The notes beneath the pieces were generated by a model, which was given only the letters and a program-made list of their open reading frames with translations, did no database searches and was not told where the DNA came from. Shown here piece after piece: positions 1 to 9,431 of a stretch of DNA of 64,000 nucleotides (position 1 is the stretch's first letter; every line of letters starts with the position of its first letter). A program made the translations under genes and the position numbers. This DNA is from Actinacidiphila acidipaludis (lineage in GTDB: Bacteria > Actinomycetota > Actinomycetes > Streptomycetales > Streptomycetaceae). The DNA is taken from positions 22,939-86,938 of the forward strand of contig NZ_JAINZZ010000030.1 in the NCBI RefSeq assembly GCF_019890725.1, in the 5' to 3' direction.

Positions 1-103
1 GTACCACGACCACGGCGGCGGCGCGCAGCGCGTTCACGCCCTTCACGGTGACCAGTTCGGGGTCGCCGGGGCCGACCCCGACTCCCGTCAGACGCATGCC
101 CAT
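1..103 (-). CDS. cobI: precorrin-2 C20-methyltransferase (CobI), N-terminal part only
   Basis: The gene runs off the left edge, so only about 34 N-terminal residues are visible. They read MGMRLTGVGVGPGDPELVTV and then continue with Ala/Val-rich sequence. This is the glycine-rich GVGVGPGDPEL loop of tetrapyrrole (SUMT-like) methylases, and this spelling is typical of CobI/CbiL, which uses SAM to methylate C20 of precorrin-2. The start may be ATG at 103 or at 97. It overlaps the 3' end of cobB by about 14 bases, so translation is probably coupled in the cob operon. Another methylase of the pathway cannot be excluded from so short a piece. Confidence 0.7.
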   Translation of the reverse strand, partial: MGMRLTGVGVGPGDPELVTVKGVNALRAAAVVVV

Positions 104-1524
104 GCGGCACACCTTTCGACGAAGCGCCGTGCCAGCGAGGGATCGGCGGACCAGTGCAGGTGGAGGTACGAGGCGTGCAGGTTGCCGACCGCGAAGCCCT
201 CCGTGCGGCGTTCGGGGTGGGTGAAGCCCCACGCGGGAGGGGCGGCGGACGGGCCGGGCCGCACCTGGGTGCGGTGGAACTCGTGGCCGCGGATCCGGCC
301 GCCCTCGGCGGTCAGGACGCTGTCGCCGAGAGCGACGGCCTCGCGGTAGCCGAGGGTGAGGCGGTCGGTCATCGTGGCCGTGGCGTCGAGCACCCCGCAC
401 ATCCCGGCGCCGTCCAGGTCGCGGACGAGGTAGAGCAGCCCGGCGCACTCGGCGGCGACGGGACCGCGGAAGGCGGCGATCCGGGCGCGCAGCGGCGCGT
501 TCGCCGACAGGGCCGGGGCGTGCACCTCGGGGAAGCCGCCCCCCACGACGATCCCCGCGGTGTCCTCGGGCAGGTCCTCGTCGGCGAGCGGGTCGAAGTG
601 CACGACGTCGGCGCCGGCCGCCGCCAGCAGTTCGGTGTTCTCCGGGTAGGCGAAGCTGAACGCGGCGCCGGCGGCCACGGCGACCACCGGCCGCCGCCCG
701 TTGGCCGCGGCCACGTCCCTCCCGGCCCGAGGCCCGTCCCCGGAAGCCGGGTCCCCATCCGGCAGGGGCCCGTCCCCGGAAGCCGCGTCCAGCGCCTCCG
801 CCGCACTCCACGCCTCCGCCTCCAGCGGCGGCGCGGATCGCGCCAGCGCCCACAGCGCGGCCAGGTCGCACCCGGCGCGGACCCGCTCGGCGGCCGCGCC
901 GATCCACACGGCGGCCTCGGCCCGCCGCTCCGCGGCCGGGACCAGGCCCAGGTGCCGGGACGGCACCCGCAACGCGTCGTCGCGCCGCAGCGCGCCGAGC
1001 ACCGGCACCCCGGCCTCGTCCAGCGCCTCGCGCAGCACCGCCTCGTGCCGGTCCGAGCCCACGCGGTTGAGGATCACGCCGCCGATGCGGACACCGGTGT
1101 CCCAGGACGCGAAGCCGTGCACCAGCGCGGCCACCGACCGCGCCTGCGACGCCGCGTCGACGACCAGCACCACGGGCGCCCTCAGCAGCTTGGCGACCTG
1201 TGCCGTGGAGCCCAGTTCGCCGCGCCCGGAGACGCCGTCGAACAGGCCCATCACGCCCTCCACGACGGCCAGTTCGCATCCGGCGGCGCCGTGCAGGAAC
1301 AGCGGTGCGACGCGCTGCTCGCCGGACAGGAAAGGGTCGAGGTTGCGGCCCGGCCGTCCGGTGGCCAGCGCGTGGTAGCCGGGGTCGATGTAGTCGGGGC
1401 CGACCTTGTGCGGGGAGACCGACAGGCCGCGTGCGGCGAACGCCGCCATCAGCCCGGTGGCGACGGTGGTCTTGCCGCTGCCGGAGGCCGGCGCGGCCAC
1501 GACGAGACGGGGGACGGACGTCAC
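88..1524 (-). CDS. cobB: cobyrinic acid a,c-diamide synthase (hydrogenobyrinate amidase)
   Basis: About 478 residues, the usual length for CobB/CbiA. The N-terminal P-loop AAPASGSGKTTVATGLMAAF is the ATP-binding dethiobiotin-synthetase-like domain; KVGPDYIDPGYH and EGVMGLFDG are family signatures. The C-terminal half is a class I glutamine amidotransferase, with the nucleophile Cys in the GPVAAECAGLLYL stretch. It amidates side chains a and c of the corrin ring before cobalt insertion. A poorly conserved Ala/Gly/Pro-rich linker with a repeated SGDGP motif lies near the middle. The GTG start at 1522-1524 overlaps the cobO stop as GTGA, which fixes the start better than longer readings upstream. 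Confidence 0.93.
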   Translation of the reverse strand: MTSVPRLVVAAPASGSGKTTVATGLMAAFAARGLSVSPHKVGPDYIDPGYHALATGRPGRNLDPFLSGEQRVAPLFLHGAAGCELAVVEGVMGLFDGVSGRGELGSTAQVAKLLRAPVVLVVDAASQARSVAALVHGFASWDTGVRIGGVILNRVGSDRHEAVLREALDEAGVPVLGALRRDDALRVPSRHLGLVPAAERRAEAAVWIGAAAERVRAGCDLAALWALARSAPPLEAEAWSAAEALDAASGDGPLPDGDPASGDGPRAGRDVAAANGRRPVVAVAAGAAFSFAYPENTELLAAAGADVVHFDPLADEDLPEDTAGIVVGGGFPEVHAPALSANAPLRARIAAFRGPVAAECAGLLYLVRDLDGAGMCGVLDATATMTDRLTLGYREAVALGDSVLTAEGGRIRGHEFHRTQVRPGPSAAPPAWGFTHPERRTEGFAVGNLHASYLHLHWSADPSLARRFVERCAAWACV

Positions 1525-2117
1525 CACTCGATGCCCTTCTGGCCCTTCTGGCCGACGTCCATGGGGTGCTTGACCTTGGACATGTCGGTGACCAGGTCGG
1601 CGGCGTCGACGAGGGCGGCCGGGGCGTTGCGCCCGGTGACGACCACGTGCTGGACGCCGGGCCGGTCGCGCAGCACCTCGACCACCTCGGCGGTGTCCAC
1701 CCAGCCCCAGTGCAGCGGGTACGCGAACTCGTCGAGCACATACAGCCGGTAGGTCTCGGCGGCCAGGTCGCGCCGGACCTGCGCCCAGCCCTCGCGCGCG
1801 GCCTCCTCGTTGGACTCGGGGGAGCGCTGCACCCACGACCAGCCCTCGCCCATCTTGTGCCAGGCGACGGTGCCGCCCTCGCCGGAGTCGCCGAGGACCC
1901 GCAGCGCCCGTTCCTCGCCGACCCGCCACTTCGCGGACTTGACGAACTGGAACACCCCGACCGGCCAGCCCTGGTTCCACGCGCGCAGCGCGAGGCCGAA
2001 GGCGGCCGTCGACTTCCCCTTGCCGATCCCGGTGTGCACGATCGTCAGCGGGCGGTTGCGCCGCTGACGGGTCGTCAGGCCGTCGTCCGGCACGACGCTC
2101 GGCTGTCCCTGCGGCAT
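1521..2117 (-). CDS. cobO: cob(I)yrinic acid a,c-diamide adenosyltransferase
   Basis: 198 residues, a full-length CobO/BtuR-type adenosyltransferase. The P-loop is GIGKGKSTAAFGLALRAW, followed by VFQFVKSAKW and the Walker-B-like LYVLDEFAYPLHWGW. VVVTGRNAP and the C-terminal DMSKVKHPMDVGQKGQKGIEW stretch are diagnostic. It moves the 5'-deoxyadenosyl group of ATP to the cobalt of the reduced corrinoid. The ATG at 2115-2117 shares its last base with the stop of the preceding chelatase gene (TGATG), and its own stop overlaps the cobB GTG, so the three are tightly coupled. Confidence 0.95.
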   Translation of the reverse strand: MPQGQPSVVPDDGLTTRQRRNRPLTIVHTGIGKGKSTAAFGLALRAWNQGWPVGVFQFVKSAKWRVGEERALRVLGDSGEGGTVAWHKMGEGWSWVQRSPESNEEAAREGWAQVRRDLAAETYRLYVLDEFAYPLHWGWVDTAEVVEVLRDRPGVQHVVVTGRNAPAALVDAADLVTDMSKVKHPMDVGQKGQKGIEW

Positions 2118-4171
2118 CAGGCGGCCCTCCGTACGTCCTTGACGAGGGCGGACACGGTGTCCGCCCGCAGTTCCTCCAGCGTCACCGCGACGCCGCCCAG
2201 CTCCTGGGCGAGGGCGGGCGCGAGGCCCAGCCGCACCGGGCCGGCCTCGCAGTCCACGACCACCGAGGCCACCTGGGCGGCGGCCAGCAGCCGCGCAGAG
2301 CGGGCCGCGAGCGCCACCGGCTCGGGGCCGCCGGTGGCGCGCCCGTCGGTGACGACGACCAGCAGCGGCCGCCGTGCGGGGTCCCGCAGCCGCTCCACCC
2401 GCAGGACCTCGTGCGCCCTGAGCAGACCGGCGGCCAGCGGGGTGCGGCCGCCGGTCGGCAGGGTCGCCAGCCGGGCGGCGCCGGTGTCCACCGACGACGT
2501 GGGCGGCAGGGCCAGTTCGGCGCCGGTGCCGCGGAAGGTGATCAGCCCGACCTTGTCGCGTCGCTGGTAGGCGTCGAGCAGCAGCGACAGCACCGCGCCC
2601 TTGACCGCGCTCATCCGCTGCCGCGCCGCCATCGAGCCCGAGGCGTCCACCACGAACAGCACGAGGTTACCCTCCCGGCCCTCGCGCACGGCCTGCCGCA
2701 GGTCGTCCCGGCGGAGGACCAGACCGGGCCCGCCGCGACCGCGGGCGCGCTGGTGCGGGGCGGCGGCCTGCACGGTCGCGGCCAGGTGCAGGCGGGTCAG
2801 CGGGCCGTCGGGCCGCCGGGCGCCGGTGGTGCGGCCGTGCGCGGTACGGGCCCGGGACCGGCGGCCCGCGGCGCCGTCGCCGAGGCCCGGCACGGTCAGC
2901 GGCCGGATCCGGTACGGGTCCGCGGGCGCGGCCGGCTGCCGCTCGGCGGCCGCAGGACCGGGCGCGCCCGCGCGGTCCGGGTCCTCGCCGGGCGCGGTGT
3001 CCCGCTGCTCCGGCTCGGCCCGGCCGCCGGGATCGCCGCTGTCGCCTTCGCGGTGGCTGTCGCCGTCGCCGGGAGCGTCCTGCGGCGGGCGGCCGCCACC
3101 GCCGCCGTCCGGCCCGCCGGGGCCGTCGTCAGGGTCTTCCGGGCCGTCGTCACCCGCGCCGCGGGCTTGCTCCAGCGTCTCGTCGAGCTTGTCCTCGTCC
3201 AGGCCCGGCGCGTCGAACGGGTTGCGGCGTCGCCGGTGGGGGAGGGCCAGCAGGGCGGCCTGCCGGATGTCCTCGGCGAGCACCACCGTGCGTCCCGCCC
3301 AGGCGGCCAGCGCCGTCGCGGTCCTGGCCGTCACGATGTCGGCGCGCATGCCGTCCACCTCGAACGCGGCGCAGGTCGCGGCGATCTGCCGCAGCGCGCC
3401 GTCGCCGAGACGGACCTCGGGCAGCAGGGCGCGCGCGGCGGCGATGCGCTCGCACAGCTCCAGCTCCTGCACGGCCCACCGCGCCGCGAAGGCCTCCGGG
3501 TCGGCGTCGTAGGCCAGACGGCGGCGCACCACCTCGACCCGCTCGTCGGTCTCCCGGGAGGCCGCGACCTCCACGGTCAGGCCGAAGCGGTCCAGCAACT
3601 GCGGGCGCAGCTCGCCCTCTTCGGGGTTCATCGTGCCCACGAGCAGGAAACGGGCGGCGTGCCGCACCGAGACGCCCTCGCGCTCGACGTGGCTGGCGCC
3701 CATCGCCGCCGCGTCCAGCAGCAGGTCGACCAGGTGGTCGTGGAGCAGGTTGACCTCGTCGACGTAGAGGATGCCGCGGTGGGCCGCCGCGAGCAGTCCC
3801 GGCTCGAAGGCCTTCACGCCCTCGGCGAGGGCGCGTTCGATGTCCAGGGCGCCGACCAGCCGGTCCTCGGACGCCCCGACGGGCAGTTCAACCATCCGCG
3901 CGGGGCGGGTGAGGCCGTCGGCCGACGGGTCGTGCGGGCCGTCCGGGCACCTCAGGTCGGGGCCCGCCGGGTCGCAGCCGAACCGGCAGCCGGCCACCAC
4001 GTCCACGGCCGGCAGCAGCGCCGAAAGGGCGCGCACCGCCGTGGACTTGGCGGTGCCCTTCTCGCCGCGGACCAGCACGCCGCCGACGGCCGGCGACACC
4101 GCGTTGAGCAGCAGCGCCAGCCGCAGGTCCTGCTGGCCCACCAGGGCACTGAACGGATAGGGAGTGTTCAC
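2117..4171 (-). CDS. fused cobaltochelatase ChlI-ChlD type subunit (AAA+ plus VWA)
   Basis: About 684 residues. The N-terminal half is a magnesium-chelatase-I-like AAA+ ATPase: Walker A RGEKGTAKSTAVRALSALL, then a Cys-containing insert (CRFGCDP...RCPDGPH), YVDEVNLLHDHLVDLLLDAA as Walker B, and VGTMNPEEGELRPQLLDRFG as sensor. A long acidic Gly/Pro/Asp-rich linker (about residues 330-440) follows. The C-terminal von Willebrand A domain carries the MIDAS motif VVDASGSMAARQRM. In actinomycetes this fused I/D protein works with CobN, in place of separate CobS and CobT, to insert cobalt into hydrogenobyrinate diamide with ATP. The GTG start at 4169-4171 overlaps the cobN stop (GTGA). Confidence 0.9.
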   Translation of the reverse strand: MNTPYPFSALVGQQDLRLALLLNAVSPAVGGVLVRGEKGTAKSTAVRALSALLPAVDVVAGCRFGCDPAGPDLRCPDGPHDPSADGLTRPARMVELPVGASEDRLVGALDIERALAEGVKAFEPGLLAAAHRGILYVDEVNLLHDHLVDLLLDAAAMGASHVEREGVSVRHAARFLLVGTMNPEEGELRPQLLDRFGLTVEVAASRETDERVEVVRRRLAYDADPEAFAARWAVQELELCERIAAARALLPEVRLGDGALRQIAATCAAFEVDGMRADIVTARTATALAAWAGRTVVLAEDIRQAALLALPHRRRRNPFDAPGLDEDKLDETLEQARGAGDDGPEDPDDGPGGPDGGGGGRPPQDAPGDGDSHREGDSGDPGGRAEPEQRDTAPGEDPDRAGAPGPAAAERQPAAPADPYRIRPLTVPGLGDGAAGRRSRARTAHGRTTGARRPDGPLTRLHLAATVQAAAPHQRARGRGGPGLVLRRDDLRQAVREGREGNLVLFVVDASGSMAARQRMSAVKGAVLSLLLDAYQRRDKVGLITFRGTGAELALPPTSSVDTGAARLATLPTGGRTPLAAGLLRAHEVLRVERLRDPARRPLLVVVTDGRATGGPEPVALAARSARLLAAAQVASVVVDCEAGPVRLGLAPALAQELGGVAVTLEELRADTVSALVKDVRRAA

Positions 4172-7100
4172 GCGTCGCCCTCCAGGTCGCCTTCCAGCGC
4201 CAGATAGGTCTCCCGCAGCCGCGCCAGCGTCTCCGGGTCGGGTTCGGCCCACAGGCCGCGGTCGGCCGCCTCCAGCAGCCGCTCGGTGATGCCGCGCAGC
4301 GCCCACGGGTTGGAGCGCCGCATGAACTCCTGGTTCTCCGGCTCGAAGACGTAGGTGGCGGCCAGCGACTGGTACATCCAGTCGTCCACCACGCCCGCGG
4401 TCGCGTCGTAGCCGAAGAGGTAGTCGACGGTGGCGGCCATCTCGAACGCGCCCTTGTAGCCGTGCCGCCGCATCGCCGCCGTCCAGCGGGGGTTGACCAC
4501 CCGGGCGCGGAAGACGCGGTGCGTCTCCTCGCCCAGCGTGCGCGTTCTGACCTGGTCGGCCAGCGCGCTGTCGCCGACGTACGCCTGCGGCGAGGAGCCG
4601 GTGAGGTGGCGGACCATGGCCACCATGCCGCCGTGGTACTGGAAGTAGTCGTCGGCGTCGACGAGGTCGTGCTCGCGGGTGTCGACGTTCTTGGCCGCCA
4701 CCTGGATGCGCCGGAACGCCGTCTCCATGTCGCCGCGCGCGGCCCGCCCGTCCAGGCCGCGGCCGTAGGCGTAGCCGCCCCACACCGCGTAGACCTCGGC
4801 GAGGTCGGCGTCGGACCGCCAGTTGCGGGCGTCGATCAGCGGCAGCAGGCCGGCGCCGTACGCGCCCGGCTTGGACCCGAAGATCCGCGCGGTCGCACGG
4901 CGCCGGTCCCCGTGCTCGGCGGTGTCCTCGTCGGCGTGCGCGCGCACGTAGTTGACGTCCGCGGGCTCGTCGAGTTCGGCGACCGCCCGGACCGCGTCGT
5001 CCACCAGCGCCACCACGTGCGGGAAGGCGTCCCGGAAGAAGCCGGAGATGCGCACGGTCACGTCGATCCGCGGCCGGCCCAGCTCGTCGGCCGGCACCAC
5101 CGCGAAGCCGGTGACGCGGCGCGAGGCGTCGTCCCACACCGGGCGGCAGCCCAGCAGCGCGAGGATCTCCGCGATGTCGTCGCCCTGGGTGCGCATGCAC
5201 GAGGTGCCCCACACCGTCAGGCCCACCGAGGCGGGATAGGCGCCGGTGTCGGCGAGGTGCCGGGCCAGCAGCGAGTCGGCGAGCGCGGTCCCGACGTCCC
5301 AGGCCAAGCGCGAGGGAATGGCCTTGGGGTCCACGGAGTAGAAGTTGCGGCCGGTCGGCAGGACGTTGACCAGGCCGCGGGTGGGCGATCCCGACGGCCC
5401 GGCCGGCACGTAACCGCCGCGCAGCGCCCGCAGGATGTTGCCGATCTCGTCTGTGGTGCGGACCAGTCGCGGCACCACCTCGGCCGCCGCGAACTCCAGC
5501 ACCCGCACCGCGTCCGGCACCTCCCGTCCGCCGAGCACGTCGCGCACCACCGCCGGTGCGGCGTCCGGCGCCCAGCCGCCGTCCTCCATGGCCTCCACCA
5601 GGCGCCGGGCCAGGTGCTCCAGCAGGTCCACCGTGTCCGAGCCGGTGCGGGCCGGGCCCGCGGCGAGCGCGGTCAGCGACCGCGGAACCTCCAGGCGCGC
5701 GCCGGGCCGCGCCAGCAGGTCCTTCTCGACCAGCCCGAAGGAGGCCGCGAGCGCCGCCCGCAGACCCGGCAGCGCGCCCCCGACGCCGCCCCACACCTGC
5801 GCCGAACGCAGCACCGCCAGCACGAGGTTGACCCGCGGCTCGCCGACCGGGCCCGCGCCCAGCACGTGCAGACCGTCGCGGATCTGGACGTCCTTGATCT
5901 CGCACAGCCAGCCGTCCACGTGCAGCACGAAGTCGTCGAAGGCGTCCTCGCCGGGCTGTTCGTCCACGTGCAGGTCGTGGTGGAGCTCCGCGGCCCGCAC
6001 CAGCGTCCAGATCTGGCTGCGCACCGCCGGCGCCTTCGCCGGGTCCAGGTCGTTCACCAGGGCGTACTCGTCGAGGAGTTGCTCCAATTTGGCCAGGTCG
6101 CCGTAGGAGTCGGCGCGGGCCATCGGCGGCACCAGGTGGTCGACCACCGTCGCGTGGCCGCGCCGCTTGGCCTGCGTGCCCTCACCCGGGTCGTTGACGA
6201 TGAACGGGTAGACGAGCGGGAGTTCGCCCAGTACCGCGTCCGGCGCGCAGCCCGCGGACAGCCCGAGGCCCTTGCCCGGCAGCCACTCCATCGTGCCGTG
6301 CTTGCCCAGGTGCACCACCGCGTCGGCGCCGAAGGTGTTCTCCAGCCAGCGGTAGGCCGCCAGGTAGTGGTGGGAGGGCGGCATGTCCGGGTCGTGGTAG
6401 ATCGCGATCGGGTTCTCGCCGAAACCGCGCGGCGGCTGGATCATCACCACGACGTTGCCGAACCGCAGGGACGCCAGCACGATCTCCGGCTCGCCGCCCT
6501 GCTCGTCCACGTACAGGCCGCCCGGCGGTTCGCCCCAGTGCTCGGTCATCGCCTTCCGCAGCCGCGGGTCCAGCGTGCCGAACCACTCCTGGTAGTCCTT
6601 CAGCGGCACCCGCGCCGGCGCGGACGCGAGCTGCTCCTCGGTCAGCCACTCCACGTCGTGACCTCCCGCCGCGATCAGCCGGTGGATCAGCTCGTCGCCC
6701 TCCTCCGGGTGGTCGCCGGTGCGGTAACCGGCCTCGCCCAGGGCGCGCAGCAGCCGCACGGCGGAGGCGGGGGTGTCCAGACCGACGGCGTTGCCGACCC
6801 GGGAGTGCTTGGTGGGGTAGGCGGTGAAGACCAGGGCCAGCCGCTTGTCCTGGTTCGGCTTGTGCCGCAGCGCCGCGTGCCGCACCGCGATCCCGGCGAC
6901 CCGCGCGGCCCGCTCGGGGTCGGCGACGTACACCGGCACGTCGCCCTCGCCGGTCTCCTTGAACGAGAACGGCACGGTGATCAGCCGCCCGTCGAACTCC
7001 GGGATGGCCACCTGCATCGCCGCGTCCATCGGGACCAGCGCCGCGTCGGACTCCAGCCAGGCGGCGCGCGAGGACGTCAGGCACAGGCCCTGCAGGACGG

Positions 7101-7884
7101 GCACGTCCAGCGCGGCCAGCGCGCCGACGTCCCAGGCCTCGTCGTCGCCGCCCGCGCTCGCCTGCGACGCCACCGTGCCCCCCGCCGCCAGCACCGTGGC
7201 CACGATCGCGTCGGCCTGCCCCAGCAGCGCGTACAGCCCCTCCCCGGCGCCGCGCAGCGAACCGCAGTACACGGGCAGCGGGTTGGCGCCCCGGGCCGCG
7301 ATCGCCGCACAGAGGGTGTCCACGAAACCGGTGTTCCCGGACAGCTCGTGGGCGCGGTAGAAGAGCACCGCCACGGTCGGGCGGTCCGCCTGCCGCGGGT
7401 ACGCGCCGTGCACGCCGAACTCCGGCATGGGGCGCGGCGCCTCGAAGCCCTCGCCGCTCATCAGCACGGTGTCGGACAGGAAGCGGGCCAGCTCGGCGAG
7501 GTTGTCCGGGCCGCCTTCCACCAGGTAGCGCAGCGACTCCGCGACGACACCGGCGGGCACCGACGACATCGCCATCAGCTCGGCGTCCGGCACGGACTCG
7601 CCGCCCAGCAGGACCGCGGGCACGCCCGAGGCGGCCAGCACCTCCAGCCCGCGCTCCCACACCCGGCGCCCGCCGAGCAGCCGGACGACGGCCACGTCCG
7701 CGCCCGCCAGGAGCCCCGGCAGGTCCGCGTCCGGGTCGACCCGCGCGGGGTTGCCGATGCGGTACGTGGCCGCCGGGGCTGAGGAGCCGGACGTCCCGGA
7801 CGTCCCGGATTCCCCGGTGGCGGAGGCGGCGCGGGCCGCGAGCAGGTCGGTGTCCGCGGTGGACAGCAGCAGAACGGTGGTCAT
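4168..7884 (-). CDS. cobN: cobaltochelatase subunit CobN
   Basis: About 1238 residues, standard for the large chelatase subunit that binds the corrin and cobalt. Family blocks include VAVLFYRAHELSGNTGFVD, VFTAYPTKHSRVGNAVGLDT, VHLGKHGTMEWLPGKGLGLS and the C-terminal YVFEPENQEFMRRSNPWAL. The N-terminal 60 residues contain a low-complexity Gly/Ser/Thr stretch, common and variable in CobN. The ATG at 7882-7884 overlaps the cobQ stop as ATGA. Reading further upstream enters DNA that codes for CobQ in another frame, so this start is preferred. It sits between cobQ and the ChlID-type partner, as expected for the aerobic pathway. Confidence 0.95.
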   Translation of the reverse strand: MTTVLLLSTADTDLLAARAASATGESGTSGTSGSSAPAATYRIGNPARVDPDADLPGLLAGADVAVVRLLGGRRVWERGLEVLAASGVPAVLLGGESVPDAELMAMSSVPAGVVAESLRYLVEGGPDNLAELARFLSDTVLMSGEGFEAPRPMPEFGVHGAYPRQADRPTVAVLFYRAHELSGNTGFVDTLCAAIAARGANPLPVYCGSLRGAGEGLYALLGQADAIVATVLAAGGTVASQASAGGDDEAWDVGALAALDVPVLQGLCLTSSRAAWLESDAALVPMDAAMQVAIPEFDGRLITVPFSFKETGEGDVPVYVADPERAARVAGIAVRHAALRHKPNQDKRLALVFTAYPTKHSRVGNAVGLDTPASAVRLLRALGEAGYRTGDHPEEGDELIHRLIAAGGHDVEWLTEEQLASAPARVPLKDYQEWFGTLDPRLRKAMTEHWGEPPGGLYVDEQGGEPEIVLASLRFGNVVVMIQPPRGFGENPIAIYHDPDMPPSHHYLAAYRWLENTFGADAVVHLGKHGTMEWLPGKGLGLSAGCAPDAVLGELPLVYPFIVNDPGEGTQAKRRGHATVVDHLVPPMARADSYGDLAKLEQLLDEYALVNDLDPAKAPAVRSQIWTLVRAAELHHDLHVDEQPGEDAFDDFVLHVDGWLCEIKDVQIRDGLHVLGAGPVGEPRVNLVLAVLRSAQVWGGVGGALPGLRAALAASFGLVEKDLLARPGARLEVPRSLTALAAGPARTGSDTVDLLEHLARRLVEAMEDGGWAPDAAPAVVRDVLGGREVPDAVRVLEFAAAEVVPRLVRTTDEIGNILRALRGGYVPAGPSGSPTRGLVNVLPTGRNFYSVDPKAIPSRLAWDVGTALADSLLARHLADTGAYPASVGLTVWGTSCMRTQGDDIAEILALLGCRPVWDDASRRVTGFAVVPADELGRPRIDVTVRISGFFRDAFPHVVALVDDAVRAVAELDEPADVNYVRAHADEDTAEHGDRRRATARIFGSKPGAYGAGLLPLIDARNWRSDADLAEVYAVWGGYAYGRGLDGRAARGDMETAFRRIQVAAKNVDTREHDLVDADDYFQYHGGMVAMVRHLTGSSPQAYVGDSALADQVRTRTLGEETHRVFRARVVNPRWTAAMRRHGYKGAFEMAATVDYLFGYDATAGVVDDWMYQSLAATYVFEPENQEFMRRSNPWALRGITERLLEAADRGLWAEPDPETLARLRETYLALEGDLEGDA

Positions 7885-9431
7885 GGTGCTCCCGGAGGCA
7901 GGAACGGGAGGCCGGCGGGTGCGCCGTCCTCGATGAGCCGCAGCAGCGCGGCGGTGTCCATGTGGGCGTCGATCAGGTCGGCGAGGCGGTCGAGCTGGGC
8001 CTCGCGCAGGGCGGCGAACGAGGTGCCGGGCGCCGGCACGAAGCGGCGGCCCGCCTGGGCCGCGACCCGCCGCAGGAACTCCCGGCGGAAGCCGTCGCTC
8101 TCCAGCGAGCCGTGCCAGTGCGTGCCCCACACCGCGCCGACCCGGCAGCCGTCGAGGAACTCCTCGTCGCCGCCGAGGAGTTCGGCCACCCCGTGGTGGA
8201 TCTCGTAGCCGCTGACCGGTTCGCCCAGCGCGCGTCCCTCGGGCCGCGCGAGGGTCTTGTCGGCGGCGAACCGCACCCGGACCGGCAGCAGGCCCAGGCC
8301 CGCCACCGTGCCCGCGCGGGACTCCACGTCGTCCTCGATGCGCTCGCCCAGCATCTGGAAGCCGCCGCAGACGCCCAGCACCGGCCGGCCCTCCGCGGCA
8401 CGGCGGCGGACCGCGTCGGCCAGCCCGCGCTCGTGCAGCCAGCGCAGTGCCCGGACCGTGCCGCGGGTACCCGGCAGCACCACCAGGTCGGCGTCCGCGA
8501 TCTCCTCCGGCCGGTCCACGAACCGCACCACCACGCCGGGTTCGGCGGCGAGCGCGTCCACGTCGGTGAAGTTGGACATCAGCGGCACGGCGGCGACGGC
8601 GACGCGCAGCACCTCCTCGCCCAGCGGCGCCCCGGCGGCCTTCGACTCGCGGGCCCGCAGCCCGTCCTCCTCGTCGATGCCCAGGCCGTGCGCGAACGGC
8701 AGCACGCCGAGCGCCGGGCGGCCGGTCAGCTTGTTCAGCATGTCCAGGCCGGGTTGCAGCAGCGTCACGTCGCCGCGGAACTTGTTGACCAGGTAACCGC
8801 AGACCAGCGCCTGGTCCTCGGGGCCGAGCAGCGCGGTGGTGCCGAAGAAGGACGCGAACACCCCGCCGCGGTCGATGTCGCCGACCACCAGCGCCGGCAG
8901 CGACGCGCGGCGGGCCAGCGCCATGTTGACGATGTCGGTGCGCCGCAGGTTGATCTCGGCCGGGCTGCCCGCGCCCTCGCAGATCACCGCGTCGTGGGTG
9001 CGGCCGAGCTCCTCCAGGCAGCCCACGACGGTGTCCAGCAACTCCCGCTGGCGACCGCCGTGGTAGCCGCGGGCGCTCAACTCGCCCACCGCGCGCCCGA
9101 GGACGATCACCTGGCTGCTGCTGTCGCCGCCCGGCTTGAGGAGGACCGGGTTCATCAGCGCCGATGGCTCGACGCGGGCGGCCTGCGCCTGCATCGCCTG
9201 CGCGCGGCCGATCTCGGCGCCGTCCCGCGTGACGAAGGAGTTGAGCGACATGTTCTGCCCCTTGAAGGGGGCGACGCGCACGCCCTGCCGGACCAGCCAC
9301 CGGCAGATCCCGGCGGTGACCACGCTCTTGCCGGCGTCGGAGTGCGTCCCGGCGACCAGCAGCCCCTTCACCCGCGGGGACTCGGCCGCCCTCGCCGGAC
9401 CGCCTCCGCCGCCGTTCGCCGTGCCGTTCAC
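7881..9431 (-). CDS. cobQ: cobyric acid synthase
   Basis: 516 residues. The N-terminal ATPase domain begins after a Gly/Ala-rich lead with LLVAGTHSDAGKSVVTAGIC; APFKGQNMSLNSFVT, EPSALMNPVLLKP and CEGAGSPAEINLR are CobQ signatures. The C-terminal glutaminase domain has GVCGGFQMLG with the nucleophile Cys near residue 335 and a late His (YEIHHG). It amidates side chains b, d, e and g of adenosylcobyrinate diamide. The ATG at 9431 overlaps the cbiB stop by four bases, so it is the second biosynthetic gene in transcription order. Confidence 0.95.
   Translation of the reverse strand: MNGTANGGGGGPARAAESPRVKGLLVAGTHSDAGKSVVTAGICRWLVRQGVRVAPFKGQNMSLNSFVTRDGAEIGRAQAMQAQAARVEPSALMNPVLLKPGGDSSSQVIVLGRAVGELSARGYHGGRQRELLDTVVGCLEELGRTHDAVICEGAGSPAEINLRRTDIVNMALARRASLPALVVGDIDRGGVFASFFGTTALLGPEDQALVCGYLVNKFRGDVTLLQPGLDMLNKLTGRPALGVLPFAHGLGIDEEDGLRARESKAAGAPLGEEVLRVAVAAVPLMSNFTDVDALAAEPGVVVRFVDRPEEIADADLVVLPGTRGTVRALRWLHERGLADAVRRRAAEGRPVLGVCGGFQMLGERIEDDVESRAGTVAGLGLLPVRVRFAADKTLARPEGRALGEPVSGYEIHHGVAELLGGDEEFLDGCRVGAVWGTHWHGSLESDGFRREFLRRVAAQAGRRFVPAPGTSFAALREAQLDRLADLIDAHMDTAALLRLIEDGAPAGLPFLPPGAP

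Noticed and set aside
4462..7782. Very long open frame on the plus strand opposite cobN
   Set aside because: Its translation is His/Arg/Gly/Val-rich with no fold motifs, and it is the frame expected opposite a high-GC gene. cobN on the other strand matches its family along its length.
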